A stretch of 64,000 nucleotides of DNA, from positions 4,774,001 to 4,838,000 of the forward strand of contig NC_016631.1 in the NCBI RefSeq assembly GCF_000178955.2. The letters are read 5' to 3'. Positions 41,621 to 51,721 of the stretch are shown here, one piece after another. A program made the translations under genes and the position numbers. The notes under the pieces are model-generated. The model saw only the letters and a program-made list of their open reading frames with translations, was not told the DNA's origin and did not search any database. Positions within the stretch are counted from its first letter, which is position 1; the number at the start of each line of letters is the position of its first letter. The DNA is from Granulicella mallensis MP5ACTX8 (lineage in GTDB: Bacteria > Acidobacteriota > Terriglobia > Terriglobales > Acidobacteriaceae).

Positions 41621-44455
41621 CTAATTAACACCGAAGGATTCGAGGTTGAATAAGTAGTTGCCACCATCCCCTGTAAAGACAAGATAGAGAGTATGAGTTC
41701 CACTTGTGGGAGTCAGGTTGCACGTAACCGGCGACCATGTCTGCCAGTCGCCATTGACAGGAACCGCGCAAGTTGCTGCCAACGTGCCCGAGGGGCTATC
41801 GAGGTGAACCTCGATGTTGCCTCCAGAGCCTGCGCTGGCTACCCTTGCCGTAAAGTGAGTCGCGCCGGTCAGAGTAACGTTGTTATAGGCCGCGTAGCTG
41901 CCGGCTAAGATGAAGCCCATATCCTCTCCGCCCTCGCTGCTACTTTCCAGCTGCTCCCCTCCAGAGATCTTGCTATAGCTGGAAGCCTGGATCGTGGGGG
42001 TAAAAGCAAACCACTCCACATTGAACAGCGCACCGTCCCCGCCGGTATAAACGAGATAGACCGTGTGAGTTCCAGTGGTGTTGCTTATAGGGCACGATAC
42101 GGTCGTCCAGCTCTGCCAGTCGCCTGTAACCGGAACGGTGCAGGTTCCTGCCAACGTTCCAGTGGGGTTGTCGAGGCGAACTTGAATGTTGCCTCCCAGC
42201 CCTGCGCTGGCTACCCGGGCTCTAAAGGTCGTCAGATTGGAAAGGTTGACATTGCTGTAGAACGTATAAGAGCCGTTGAGAATATTTCCGACATCAAGAT
42301 TGCCTTCACTGCTGCTCTCGGTGCTCACACCCCCGGCCGAACCGGTGAAGCTTGAGGCTTGAGTCGGTGTAACGGTTGGAGTGACACCGAGGTAGGGAGC
42401 AGTCAGCGGGTCACCGACCACGATGCCCTCCCAACCAAGATAGGGAGTGCCGGCGTAAAAGCTCTCCGCCAGAGTGTAGCCCGACTGATAGTGATCGATC
42501 TGGAACGTGATTCCCTCGATGCCATCCAGGCAGGGTTCATTCGTGTAGCCCTCTGCTCCGGTCAATCCATTGGCGATCAGATCCGGCATGTGAGATTGTC
42601 CGTCGAAGATGTTCCCCAGGTCCTGTCCGCCGTCGCTGCTGGTTTCCAGGCTGGCATCGCCAGACAGAACGTTGTAACTCGCGACTTCGATCAGGTTGGT
42701 TCCACCGACAAAGTTGAACCACTCCAGGTTATAGAGATCTCCTCCGCCACCCGTGAAGACCAGGTAGACGTTATGGATTCCACTTGCCCCTTTCAACTTG
42801 CACGTCTGTGTAGTCCAGGTTTGCCAGCCGCCTGTGGATGGAACGGTGCAGGTTCCGATCAACGTTCCCGTAGGGCTGTCGACATGAATCTGAAGGGAGC
42901 CTCCAGCTCCCGCACTGGCAACCCGCGCCGTGAAAGAAGTCATGCCGTTCAGGTTGATGCTGTTATAGACCGCATTGGCCCCATTCGTGATGAAGCCCAG
43001 GTCCTGCGGGCCTTCGCTGCTCACTTCGAGTTGTTCGCCACCCGACAAACCGTTATAGCTGGCGGCCTCAATCACGCTGGCAGCCCCCTGGAACTGAATC
43101 CATTCGATGTTGTAAAGATTGCCTCCAAATCCATTGGGAATAAACGTCAGATAGACGTTATGAACTCCACTGACGCTGGCCGAGAGGGCGCAGGTCATGG
43201 TCTTCCAGGTTTGCCAACCGCCGGTCTGGGGGACGTTACAGCTCCCTATAATCTGCCCGCTGGGATTATCGATGCGGATCTGGAATACGTGAAGCTTGTC
43301 ATCCGTGTTGGCGTTGGCGACCCTTGCTTTAAGGGACGTCATTCCGGTCAGATTGATACTGTTGAAGCCCACATACTGCCCGATAAAGCTCACCATACTC
43401 GTTGAGACATAGGTATTGGAGATCGCTCCCGGCGCGAAAGACAGCGATTCGTAGGCTTCGCTGTTGTAGTTCCCATCATTGCTACCCCAGGAATAGTAGC
43501 CGAGCAAGTTACTCTGGTTGCCAACGAAGGTGCTGGTAACGGTTGCGTTTGTGGTGAGCCCGCTTGCTTGAAGGTCACCGGCTGCATGCATCAGGTCCGC
43601 ATTGCCATGATCGAACGACTCCTCCATGAGGACATCCGTGCTGGGAGTCGCTGGAGGGAACTGGGTCTTATCGGCAATGCCATCGCCGGCATCCGCGTCG
43701 ATCAAGATGGAGCCGGTCAAGGGAGTCTGCATGGCAGCGATCGAACGATCCACCAAGGCCATGGCGTCTGACTGGATATAACCATCCAGACGTGTGACCA
43801 GATAGCCGCCAAAGGCCTCATGCGTAAAGGGAACCGTCGAGTTGTAATACTTATTGATCCAGGCGACGCCTTGAGCGCCTGATCCTGTGATCGAAGCCTG
43901 TACATTGCCGTTCGCAGTGGAGTAACCCAGCGCCGCCAGATAGCTATCGAGCGAGGGCTGAAAATCCTGAGGAGTTTGGCCCGCGGGTTCAGAACCAGTA
44001 GGGGCATTGTCGATGCGAATCGGGATACCCTTCGTTAGAACAATAAAGTTAATCCCCGGATGAGCTGACAGATAAGTACTGATGGGATTCTGAATCTGGG
44101 ACTTGTAGTTACTGAGGGAAATCGTCTCATTGATTGAATTCAAAGCCGAGTCCTGGCAGCTGACCGCAAGGACGTTGGTAACTCCGCGCTGCGCTGCGTA
44201 GTACATTCCAATGGCGGTAGAAGTCGCGCTGGCCGAGTTATAGACCAATAGCACTTCGCTCGGAGTTCTTTGTATTGGAGCGGCCTTCGCCTGGGCGACG
44301 AGGGCAAGCACGATGCCCGCATACAAGAATAAAGAGGCTATGCTTCTTAGTCCCGGGTAGAGATGAGCCCTGAACCTATTCTCACGTGGCGAAAAGATGT
44401 TGAAGCCGAATTTTGGCTTAGACTCAGATTTCTTATGCCGAATGACGTTACGCAT
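41621..44455 (-). CDS. TIGR03790 secreted protein split by and fused to CBM6-like modules
   Basis: 944 residues. After a membrane-targeting segment (about 37-58, SIASLFLYAGIVLALVAQ) the TIGR03790 domain starts with RTPSEVLLVYNSASATSTAI and runs to FAPGAISNTYVSTS (about 353). It resumes at about 619 with GQSHMPDLIANGLTGAEGYT and ends with LAESFYAGTPYLGWEGIVVG and DPLTAPY. Between these halves, and again at 700-944, are CBM6-like units with the repeated sequence EAASYNGLSGGEQLEVSSEG, TSFTARVASAGAGG, GTCTVPSTGGWQTWTT and HNVYLVFTGG. The canonical TIGR03790 domain is contiguous, so here about 265 residues (two units, permuted) are inserted at one loop. TIGR03790 has no known activity; the CBM6 units suggest binding to a polysaccharide outside the cell. 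It is encoded next to the SGNH-lectin gene and downstream of the GH89 operon. Confidence 0.85.
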   Translation of the reverse strand: MRNVIRHKKSESKPKFGFNIFSPRENRFRAHLYPGLRSIASLFLYAGIVLALVAQAKAAPIQRTPSEVLLVYNSASATSTAIGMYYAAQRGVTNVLAVSCQDSALNSINETISLSNYKSQIQNPISTYLSAHPGINFIVLTKGIPIRIDNAPTGSEPAGQTPQDFQPSLDSYLAALGYSTANGNVQASITGSGAQGVAWINKYYNSTVPFTHEAFGGYLVTRLDGYIQSDAMALVDRSIAAMQTPLTGSILIDADAGDGIADKTQFPPATPSTDVLMEESFDHGNADLMHAAGDLQASGLTTNATVTSTFVGNQSNLLGYYSWGSNDGNYNSEAYESLSFAPGAISNTYVSTSMVSFIGQYVGFNSINLTGMTSLKARVANANTDDKLHVFQIRIDNPSGQIIGSCNVPQTGGWQTWKTMTCALSASVSGVHNVYLTFIPNGFGGNLYNIEWIQFQGAASVIEAASYNGLSGGEQLEVSSEGPQDLGFITNGANAVYNSINLNGMTSFTARVASAGAGGSLQIHVDSPTGTLIGTCTVPSTGGWQTWTTQTCKLKGASGIHNVYLVFTGGGGDLYNLEWFNFVGGTNLIEVASYNVLSGDASLETSSDGGQDLGNIFDGQSHMPDLIANGLTGAEGYTNEPCLDGIEGITFQIDHYQSGYTLAESFYAGTPYLGWEGIVVGDPLTAPYLGVTPTVTPTQASSFTGSAGGVSTESSSEGNLDVGNILNGSYTFYSNVNLSNLTTFRARVASAGLGGNIQVRLDNPTGTLAGTCTVPVTGDWQSWTTVSCPISNTTGTHTVYLVYTGGDGALFNVEWFAFTPTIQASSYSKISGGEQLESSSEGGEDMGFILAGSYAAYNNVTLTGATHFTARVASAGSGGNIEVHLDSPSGTLAATCAVPVNGDWQTWSPVTCNLTPTSGTHTLYLVFTGDGGNYLFNLESFGVN

Positions 44456-44780
44456 TTCCCCTCACTTCACTGAAAGCATTTGGCCTGGCACCTGGATCGA
44501 ACAGGCGTAGGCAAGCTAGATTGCGGCGACAGATAGTCAGATTGACGGGGCCCTAACGTGTTAAACACTTTGGCTGAAGTTTTATTCCGATCTTTTTGTG
44601 AGTGCCAGCGGTAGCCTCTTGAGACCAGCCATGATTATCCCAGCGCAAAGTGAGGCCTGACCGCGTTGTTCATCGAATCTTCATTTCATCCCTTCTGAAG
44701 AGGAGAGGCCGAATTACGACACAAATAAAATGGCCGGACAGAGTTTCTCTGTCCGGCCATTTTGTCTTTGCTGTTGCGGG
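44456..44780. other. intergenic region with terminator
   Basis: 325 bp between the TonB receptor stop and the TIGR03790 start, both minus strand. It contains the 44728-44763 terminator; the rest is the probable TIGR03790 promoter region. No gene is seen. Confidence 0.5.
44728..44763 (-). terminator. strong terminator of the GH89 operon
   Basis: AAATGGCCGGACAGAG (44728-44743) and its complement (44747-44763 region) form a perfect stem of about 16 bp with a 3-nt loop and A/T runs on both sides, so it works in both directions. It lies directly after the TonB receptor stop (44781). Confidence 0.8.
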
Positions 44781-47700
44781 TTAGAAGGTGAGTTTCAAAG
44801 CAGCCTGACCAACTCGCGCGGGGATAGCCCCGGTTGAGGTGATCGTACCGAAGTTGGAGTCATCAGGATTGGAGTCCGGCTGACCGAAGCTGGGATGGTT
44901 GAGAGCGTTGAAGGCCTCGAAACGGAACTGCAGCCCGTAGCGCTCGTGAAACTGCCAGTTCTTCTGAACCCCCAGGTCCGCGGTGTAGATAGGAGCGCCC
45001 TGGATGAGGTACTTGGGTGAATTACCGGCAGTACCGGGCTTGTTGAGGGCGAAGGCCCCGGCGTTGAAGTAGTGGTTGAGCCAATTGGCCTTACCGCCGT
45101 GTCGGACCTGGAGAGGTTCGCCGGTAAGATCGGCGCGGTCCTGATAGACAAGGAAGCCGGACCGATTGTTGCCGCCTCCGCCGTTGACGGTAAACGGAGG
45201 ACCCGATTGCAGGGTGACCAGACCCGTCAGCGACCAGCCGCCGATGACGTTGCGCAAGACAGAGTTCAGGCTTTGGAACTTCGGAGCCTCGTAGGTAAAG
45301 TTGGTGACCGAGACCACCGGATAGTTGAGGCTCGACGGGCCGTGATCGTGGCCCACGTTATGAGGATCACTCACGCTGGACTCGAAGGAGGGATCTCCCG
45401 ATCCACCCACGTCAAAGGCATGCGACCAAGTGAAGTTGGACTGTACCTGGATACTATGCGAGAGACGCTTTTCGATGCCGACCTGCAGCGAGTTATAGCT
45501 TGAGGTTCCTCCGACCTCCACCTGGATGATCGAACCGAAGTTCGTCAGCCCACGTGAATCGCTTTGGAAGCCAGTAAACGCACCATTCGTAAACATTGGA
45601 CCGATGGGGACACCAGGATTCAATTCGACCGGCGTGGAGAGGTGATAGGTTTCGCTCCCCACATAGGCGATGTGGAGGGCGAGCGTATCGGTGAACTGTT
45701 GCTCCACAGACAGATTCCAGCTCTGCGCTACACCGAGGCGGAAGTTCTTCGGAAAGACTGCTCCGAGCTGCATGGGAAGAGTGAACGTAGAGTTAGCAGG
45801 AGGGCTCACACTCGGAGAGGCGAAGGGAGGAAATGGGCTCTGGCCGCCCGTAGCCGCGAAGCCACTCCACGGATGATCGAAGGAGATAGGAGTAGTGGTG
45901 GTGGCGTTGAGCGAAAAAGATGGATTGAAGGGCGCCGTGTCGTAGACATGGTTGTAACTTGCGTCTTCCAACGGTGTAGTGAACATGCCGAAGCCGGCAC
46001 GAATCGAGGTCTTCGGAGAAGCCTGGTACGCGATACCGATACGCGGCTCGAAGTACTTCCAGGACGTAGGCATAATTGCATTGTTGATACCCGCGTCACC
46101 CGGGAAGACTACACCTGCAGGAGCGTTGGGATAACGAGTGCTCTGCTGCCCGGGGATGTAGGCAGCGCCGCGTCCGCCGTCGATGCTGAGAGGGGTATAA
46201 GGATCCCAGCGCAGTCCGGCATTGATCGTCAGGTTAGGACGAAGCTTGTATTGGTCCTGAGCGTAATAACCGGTCATCCAACCACGTACGCTGCCGCTCT
46301 CTCCCGCGTTCTGCGAGAAGGTCTGGGCATCGCCGAGGAGAAAGTCCGAGAGGGTGAAGCCGGTGAAGGCGTTGGTAAAGCCAACATTCGGATTCGCTCC
46401 GGAGCTGGAGTTCTCATGCGTGTAGCGATGCAAGACATCCGCACCGAAGTACATGGTGTGCTTGCCGTGGGTATAGGTGACAGTGTCTGAGAAGCCCAGG
46501 TTCCGGCGCTTCGTGCTGTTGACCGCGCCGCTGAAGACGGAGAAGCCAAGAGCCCCTCCATAGATCGAATTGCCGTCGACTGCCGAGATACCACCGATAT
46601 AGCACGACCCGGCGGGATCGGAGACATCGACGAAGTTCGAGAGGCACTCCTGTTGACCGGTTTTACTGAAGAGCGGAGTTCCGGAACCGAAGTCAAAGGA
46701 CTGGTAGAAGACAGTAACGCTGTTCAGTAGATTTTGATTAATCGTCCAGGAGTGATTGAAGGCGTCGTTGACGTAGATGCCGTGCAGTCCCTGAACACCC
46801 GCCAGCAGGTTGCCGGGGATGCCGATTCCGGGCTGGGTGAAGTTGTAGATGAAGTTGCGCACAAAGACACGCTGGCGATCGTTAATAGCGTAGTCGATGC
46901 GTCCGGTCCCCTCATCATAGCTGGTACGCGCCTTGGGCCCGACGAAGTTCGTTTTGCCAGTGGCAGGATCGCCGCCGAGCGGCAGAGAGGCTGCAATCGC
47001 GAGCGCACCGGGACTGAACAACTTGGGGTCGATCTGGTTGCGCTTGCCATTGATCGTCGCGAAGGGCGCGTTGAGATCCGGGACAATCGCACTGAAGTCA
47101 CCGTTGAGCATCGCGGCGGTCGGGGTGTAGGTGGTGTTCTGCGTCGAGGTAGTGCTGGTGCGCGTTCCTTGATAGTTGGCAAAGAAGAAGAGCTTGTCCT
47201 TAATGATGGGGCCGCCGAGATAGCCGCCGAACTGACTGCGCTTCAACGGATCAACCTGGTGGCTGAAGTAATTCGCAGCATTGAGCACGTCATTGCGGAG
47301 AAACTCAAAAGCGCCGCCGTGAAAGCTGTTGGTGCCGCCTTTGCTCTGGATGCTGACGACCGCGCCTGGCGAGAAGCCATAGCGCGCGTCGAAGTTGTTC
47401 GAGATGACACGAAACTCCTGGGTGGCATCGGCATTCGGGAACGGCGCCGCAAGAAGCGCGTAGTAGTCCATGTTCGTGACGCCGTCGAGCAGATAGTACG
47501 TGCTTCCCTGCCGTCCGCCGCCCGCGGAGCCGCCGGACTGCGTGGGGAAAGAGTTCGTTGACGGCAAGGTGGAGGCTTGCGACTGCAGCTCATTAGTCAC
47601 GCCAGTCGTCAGGAAGACGAGACTCGAAGGATCGCGGCCGTTCAGCGGCAGCTCCTTGATGGAAGCCTCGTTGACGACCGCGCTGATCTCAGCCGTAGTC

Positions 47701-48089
47701 GCATTGATCAGGGTGGGATTGGAGCTTACGGTGACGGTCTCATCCGCTCCTCCAGGCTTGAGAACGATGTTGACCGTCGCACTCTGGCCGATCGTGAGAA
47801 CAATATTGGTCTGCAGGGTGTCAGCAAAGCCGGTCGCTGTCGAGGAGATCTTATAGGGGCCGGCGGGCAACGAAGGCACGGTGTACTCACCCTGCGCGTT
47901 CGAGGTCGTCTTCGTCGCGGCATTGGTCCCAGTGTTGGTGATCGTAATCTGAGCCTGGGGGATGGCTGCGCCGCTTGAGTCGGTGACAACGCCGGTTAAC
48001 CGGGCGCCTGTGACCTGCGCCTCAAGCCTGATGCCCAGACAGAGCAGGATAAGGGCTAGTGGAAAGATAATGCGTGAGAGTTGTTTCAT
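44781..48089 (-). CDS. Oar-like TonB-dependent outer-membrane receptor
   Basis: 1102 residues. The start at 48089 has GAAAGGAG close upstream. A signal peptide is followed by a carboxypeptidase-regulatory-like domain (about 28-115; GVVTDSSGAAIPQAQITITN, GEYTVPSLPAGPYKISSTAT). A plug domain follows with VNEASIKELPLNGRDPSSLV and YYLLDGVTNMDYY, then a long beta-barrel (about 300-1102) ending in RVGQAALKLTF, an outer-membrane barrel signature. There is no SusD partner. In Acidobacteriota such receptors often import plant or microbial glycans. It is the last gene of the operon with GH89, HGSNAT-like and GH2 genes (gaps of 28, 28 and 72 bp), so it probably takes up the glycan or products of that pathway. 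Confidence 0.92.
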   Translation of the reverse strand: MKQLSRIIFPLALILLCLGIRLEAQVTGARLTGVVTDSSGAAIPQAQITITNTGTNAATKTTSNAQGEYTVPSLPAGPYKISSTATGFADTLQTNIVLTIGQSATVNIVLKPGGADETVTVSSNPTLINATTAEISAVVNEASIKELPLNGRDPSSLVFLTTGVTNELQSQASTLPSTNSFPTQSGGSAGGGRQGSTYYLLDGVTNMDYYALLAAPFPNADATQEFRVISNNFDARYGFSPGAVVSIQSKGGTNSFHGGAFEFLRNDVLNAANYFSHQVDPLKRSQFGGYLGGPIIKDKLFFFANYQGTRTSTTSTQNTTYTPTAAMLNGDFSAIVPDLNAPFATINGKRNQIDPKLFSPGALAIAASLPLGGDPATGKTNFVGPKARTSYDEGTGRIDYAINDRQRVFVRNFIYNFTQPGIGIPGNLLAGVQGLHGIYVNDAFNHSWTINQNLLNSVTVFYQSFDFGSGTPLFSKTGQQECLSNFVDVSDPAGSCYIGGISAVDGNSIYGGALGFSVFSGAVNSTKRRNLGFSDTVTYTHGKHTMYFGADVLHRYTHENSSSGANPNVGFTNAFTGFTLSDFLLGDAQTFSQNAGESGSVRGWMTGYYAQDQYKLRPNLTINAGLRWDPYTPLSIDGGRGAAYIPGQQSTRYPNAPAGVVFPGDAGINNAIMPTSWKYFEPRIGIAYQASPKTSIRAGFGMFTTPLEDASYNHVYDTAPFNPSFSLNATTTTPISFDHPWSGFAATGGQSPFPPFASPSVSPPANSTFTLPMQLGAVFPKNFRLGVAQSWNLSVEQQFTDTLALHIAYVGSETYHLSTPVELNPGVPIGPMFTNGAFTGFQSDSRGLTNFGSIIQVEVGGTSSYNSLQVGIEKRLSHSIQVQSNFTWSHAFDVGGSGDPSFESSVSDPHNVGHDHGPSSLNYPVVSVTNFTYEAPKFQSLNSVLRNVIGGWSLTGLVTLQSGPPFTVNGGGGNNRSGFLVYQDRADLTGEPLQVRHGGKANWLNHYFNAGAFALNKPGTAGNSPKYLIQGAPIYTADLGVQKNWQFHERYGLQFRFEAFNALNHPSFGQPDSNPDDSNFGTITSTGAIPARVGQAALKLTF

Positions 48090-48161
48090 AGAGTGCTCCT
48101 TTCGCCCGCAGATACGAGCCGATCTATTTGGAGAAAATGAGTTAAAGAAATTTGGAAAAGC

Positions 48162-50513
48162 TCAGCTAAAAGGAGGATGGTTGTCTGTTTCGGCGATGAT
48201 CTTGAACGTCAATGTCTTCACTCCGAAGTGAGGATGTGTTGCCTTGAGCGTCGCGATGCCAGGCTCTCCGGTCGACCGGATCCACACCGCGCTTCTGCCT
48301 CCGCTGAGCACGGCAATCGGCTCACCGAGAAGCACTGCCGGTCCATCGAGCGAGAGAGTAATGGGATCGAAACAGAGCGGTCGAGGTGCGCCATACTCAT
48401 CCGTAACGCGCAATACAACACGCGTTGCATCCGCACCGTCCGCGATCAGTTCCGAATCGTCGGCAAGAATCTCGAAGACCTGGTCGATTCCCTTTCCCGA
48501 GAAGCTTTTGGAGATCACCTGCGTGCCTTTGACATAGCCGTCGAGGCGCAGGTCACCCCAGTCGTCGTTGCCATCCGGAAGCGTGAGATAGAACGGCGGA
48601 TAGGCGAGATGCGGAAACTCCTCATGCTCCGGCCGCAGATCGATGATGTGATGCCAGACTTTGTCGCGGCCGATGAAGGCGCGAATCTCATCGCAGTTCG
48701 AGGAGATGATTCCCTTCCTGAAGCCTGATGGCTCGTCGCTCATCGCGAAGTGAAAGCCAGGCTCGAGGACGGGTTCCTCCGTTGGCGGGCACTGCGACTT
48801 GAAGAATCCAGCCGCGGGCTTAGCCTCACGGAAGATGTCCATCACGCCGTGGTAGCAGATATGGTCGCCGGAGCCGAAGTCCGCGTGGGTCTGGTAGTCG
48901 AACCCGCACCAGCCCAGACCGCCGGAGTATCCAGCCTGGCTGTTCAGCTGGTTGAAGATGCGAGCATAGCGGAGAATGTGCTCCTGGTTGATCGCGTTGC
49001 TGTCCCACGGGCGAACAGGAAACTCCGCGCCGACAAACTCGGTGTTGAGATACAGAGGATGATTGGGTGCTTTGAGCGGGAACTGAAAGTCGTTCATCGA
49101 GAAGACGTCTTCCAGCAGCTCCGACTCCTGGAAGTAGCGCACACCGGTGGTTTGGCGAGAGGGGTCCAGCTCACGCGCCAGCGCATTCACCTTCACGTAC
49201 AGATCGTGAAAGTCGCGCGACTCATTGATGCGAATGCTCCAGAGAACAATCGATGGATGGTTCCAGTCACGGCGAATCATGCGGCGCGTGTTATCGAGGT
49301 AGCGCTCACGCCAGAGTTCGCTATCGCCTACATGCTGCCATCCTGGAGTCTCGTCAATGACTAGCAGGCCAAGCTCATCGCAGGCATCGAGAAAATGATG
49401 TGAGGGAGGATAGTGCGAGCAGCGCACGATGTTGCACTTGAGCTGCTCTTTGAGAATGGTCGCGTCACGGCGCTGCACTCGTCTGGGCATCGCCGCACCC
49501 GCGAAAGGAAAGGTCTGATGGCGATTGAGCCCACGCAGTTTGATGATCTCTCCGTTGAGAGAGAAGCCTGCAGGAGTAAATCGGGCCTCACGCAAGCCGA
49601 ACCGCGTCTCTTGTTCGTCCACGATCTGCCCAACGGCAAGCAGGCGAACGCGCACCGAATAGAGCTTTGGATCGTGTAGCTGCCAGAGCTTTAGCCCCTC
49701 AACTCCAGCCATCGAAACTGTTGCACGGCCTGCGGAGAGTTCAGAGGACGACAAGCGCTGCCTGCGCTTCGTGATCGTACCAGCGTCGTTGAAGAGCTCG
49801 ACTTCGAAGGTATCTGGTTTCGTCTTTAGCGTTGTGTTCGCAGAATCTAAAAAGACCTCTATCTCTACTCGCGGCTTTGGAGTAAGCACCTCAGAGCAGG
49901 TAACGCGAAGGTCCTCAATCGAGGTTCCGCCGGTGGTCCGCAGGGAGACCCCGCGATAGATACCGCCGAAGGTGAGATAGTCCACCTCGTAGCCGAAGGG
50001 AGGAACCTCCGGCAACTCGCGCGAGTCCACCTCGACACTGAGGACATTCTCGCCCTCCTGATCGAGGTGCTGCGTGAGTTCGAAGGAGAAGGGTGTGAAG
50101 CCCCCAAAGTACTCACCCAGCAGCGTGCCATTCAGGTACACCTTCGACGCCACCATGACGCCCTCGAAGTCAGCGAAGACCCGCCTGTCCGGCTCCCCTG
50201 CGGGAAGAGTGAAGTGACGGCGGTAGAGTGAAACAAACTGATAGCTGTTCTGATCGGCGTTGTGCCACGGAACGAAGACGTTGCTGTGCGGAAGAGCGAC
50301 GTGCTCAAAGCCTGAGTCATCGAAACCGCGCAGATGGCCGTTAGCCGGAACGCTGCGACTCCAGAGCCATCCCTCCACCAGCGGATAGATCCGGCGCGTC
50401 GAATGCGCTGGGTGTTCCGGCTTCGCAACGAGCGCGAACCCCTGGCGCGCGACAGCCCCGCCCAGGATGCAGCCACCACTCGTTTTGAGAAAGCTTCTTC
50501 GACTCAGTGTCAT
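48162..50513 (-). CDS. GH2 family glycoside hydrolase, Tat-exported
   Basis: 783 residues with a twin-arginine signal MTLSRRSFLKTSGGCILGGA. The sugar-binding domain (about 40-200), immunoglobulin-like domain (about 200-310) and TIM barrel (about 310-600) are in GH2 order. The family's conserved LRGLNRHQTFPFAGAAMPRR occurs near 326. The acid/base Glu431 lies in IVLWSIRINESRDF and the nucleophile is probably Glu492 in YLNTEFVGAEFP. After the barrel come two beta domains (about 600-783). GH2 includes beta-galactosidases, beta-glucuronidases and beta-mannosidases; no motif decides between these. The operon context (alpha-N-acetylglucosaminidase and acetyltransferase) makes beta-glucuronidase or beta-galactosidase likely. 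It acts in the periplasm after export. Confidence 0.88.
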   Translation of the reverse strand: MTLSRRSFLKTSGGCILGGAVARQGFALVAKPEHPAHSTRRIYPLVEGWLWSRSVPANGHLRGFDDSGFEHVALPHSNVFVPWHNADQNSYQFVSLYRRHFTLPAGEPDRRVFADFEGVMVASKVYLNGTLLGEYFGGFTPFSFELTQHLDQEGENVLSVEVDSRELPEVPPFGYEVDYLTFGGIYRGVSLRTTGGTSIEDLRVTCSEVLTPKPRVEIEVFLDSANTTLKTKPDTFEVELFNDAGTITKRRQRLSSSELSAGRATVSMAGVEGLKLWQLHDPKLYSVRVRLLAVGQIVDEQETRFGLREARFTPAGFSLNGEIIKLRGLNRHQTFPFAGAAMPRRVQRRDATILKEQLKCNIVRCSHYPPSHHFLDACDELGLLVIDETPGWQHVGDSELWRERYLDNTRRMIRRDWNHPSIVLWSIRINESRDFHDLYVKVNALARELDPSRQTTGVRYFQESELLEDVFSMNDFQFPLKAPNHPLYLNTEFVGAEFPVRPWDSNAINQEHILRYARIFNQLNSQAGYSGGLGWCGFDYQTHADFGSGDHICYHGVMDIFREAKPAAGFFKSQCPPTEEPVLEPGFHFAMSDEPSGFRKGIISSNCDEIRAFIGRDKVWHHIIDLRPEHEEFPHLAYPPFYLTLPDGNDDWGDLRLDGYVKGTQVISKSFSGKGIDQVFEILADDSELIADGADATRVVLRVTDEYGAPRPLCFDPITLSLDGPAVLLGEPIAVLSGGRSAVWIRSTGEPGIATLKATHPHFGVKTLTFKIIAETDNHPPFS

Positions 50514-50541
50514 GTTTTCTTACGTCTTCCCGTGCGATTTG

Positions 50542-51693
50542 CTAGAGCTTGATAAAGATGCGTTTGCGGTAGAGCAGCCATGCGGGGACGTAGCACACGG
50601 CGACAAAGAGAAGTGAGTAGATAAGTGAACCGATCGCAGGCGTACCCAGGTGAATGAAGTAGTGCGAGTAGACGTACACCTGGAAGCTTTGCGTCTGATT
50701 GACCTTGAAGACAGCGACGGCTGACGACAGCAGCTCGGAGATGACATACACCGTAATGGCATTCGTGCCGAACACCAGCAGCGGATAGGTCCAGCGGCCG
50801 CGCAGTTGGCGGATCTCGATGACGTAGTAGGCGACGGCGAGAAGCAGAATGCTGAGGCCCCCGGCATAGAGCACGTAAGAGCTGGTCCAGAGCTTCTTGT
50901 TGATCGGGAAACTCTGAGACCAGAGCAAACCCGCAACGGCAAGAGCGATACCCGCTCCGAACAGACCCATGAGCTTCTGCCCCGCAGGACGCGCCTGCTT
51001 GATCCAGGCTCCAGCCAGAAGGCCGAGGATCGTCGAAGCGAACGCCGGGATGTCGCTGAGCAAACCTTCGGGATCGCGTGTCTTCTCAAAGAGGCGATGC
51101 GGAAAGATATGGCGATCGAGCCATGCAACCAGGTTGATGTCGTGATCGAGCAGCGGAAAATCTCTGCCGGGTATTCCGTGGCCGGGCACCGGAACGAAGC
51201 GCAGCAGCACCCAATAACCGATCACCGCTGCAAAGAACAGAACAACACGCGGTGCGATGCGATCGGTCACAAGTTGCAGCAGCGCGGCGAGCAGATAGCA
51301 GACCGCAATGCGCTGCAGAACCCCATAGATGCGCAAAGTGTCGAGGTGGAAGTAGGGGAAACCGTTTACAACCAGCCCGAAGAAGATGAGCAGCGCGAAC
51401 CGTCGTCCAATGCTCGTGAGCATAACGGTGTTGCTCGTAGCCTTGGCACGATGCGCGCTGAAGGAGAGCACCATCGAAATGCCCATGATGAAGAGGAAGG
51501 TGGGAAAGACGAGATCGGTCGGCGTAAAGCCGTTCCATAGCGAGTGGTTCAGCGCGCGATAGGCGAGGTCATTATTGCCGTTGTTGTTCACGAGAATCAT
51601 GAACGCGACCGTGAGGCCACGCAGGACATCGATCGACAACAGCCGCGAGCTCGGCCTGGTATTCAGAAACGGTGTTGCGGTCGCGCTAGACAT
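50542..51693 (-). CDS. HGSNAT-like membrane acetyltransferase (DUF5009/NagX type)
   Basis: 383 residues with about ten membrane helices. The start has AAAGGAGGG upstream. The N-terminal SRLLSIDVLRGLTVAFMILV and the block NHSLWNGFTPTDLVFPTFLF then IMGISMVLS match the lysosomal heparan-alpha-glucosaminide N-acetyltransferase (HGSNAT) family; the His of NHSLWNG corresponds to the histidine known to carry the acetyl group. The human enzyme moves acetyl from cytosolic acetyl-CoA to terminal glucosamine on the other side of the membrane. In bacteria this family is also called NagX. Here it lies 28 bp from an alpha-N-acetylglucosaminidase gene and 28 bp from a GH2 gene, an arrangement that suggests acetylation of exposed glucosamine ends of an imported glycan. 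Confidence 0.85.
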   Translation of the reverse strand: MSSATATPFLNTRPSSRLLSIDVLRGLTVAFMILVNNNGNNDLAYRALNHSLWNGFTPTDLVFPTFLFIMGISMVLSFSAHRAKATSNTVMLTSIGRRFALLIFFGLVVNGFPYFHLDTLRIYGVLQRIAVCYLLAALLQLVTDRIAPRVVLFFAAVIGYWVLLRFVPVPGHGIPGRDFPLLDHDINLVAWLDRHIFPHRLFEKTRDPEGLLSDIPAFASTILGLLAGAWIKQARPAGQKLMGLFGAGIALAVAGLLWSQSFPINKKLWTSSYVLYAGGLSILLLAVAYYVIEIRQLRGRWTYPLLVFGTNAITVYVISELLSSAVAVFKVNQTQSFQVYVYSHYFIHLGTPAIGSLIYSLLFVAVCYVPAWLLYRKRIFIKL

Positions 51694-51721
51694 ACGTCAT
51701 TCCCTCCTTTCACAAAAATTC

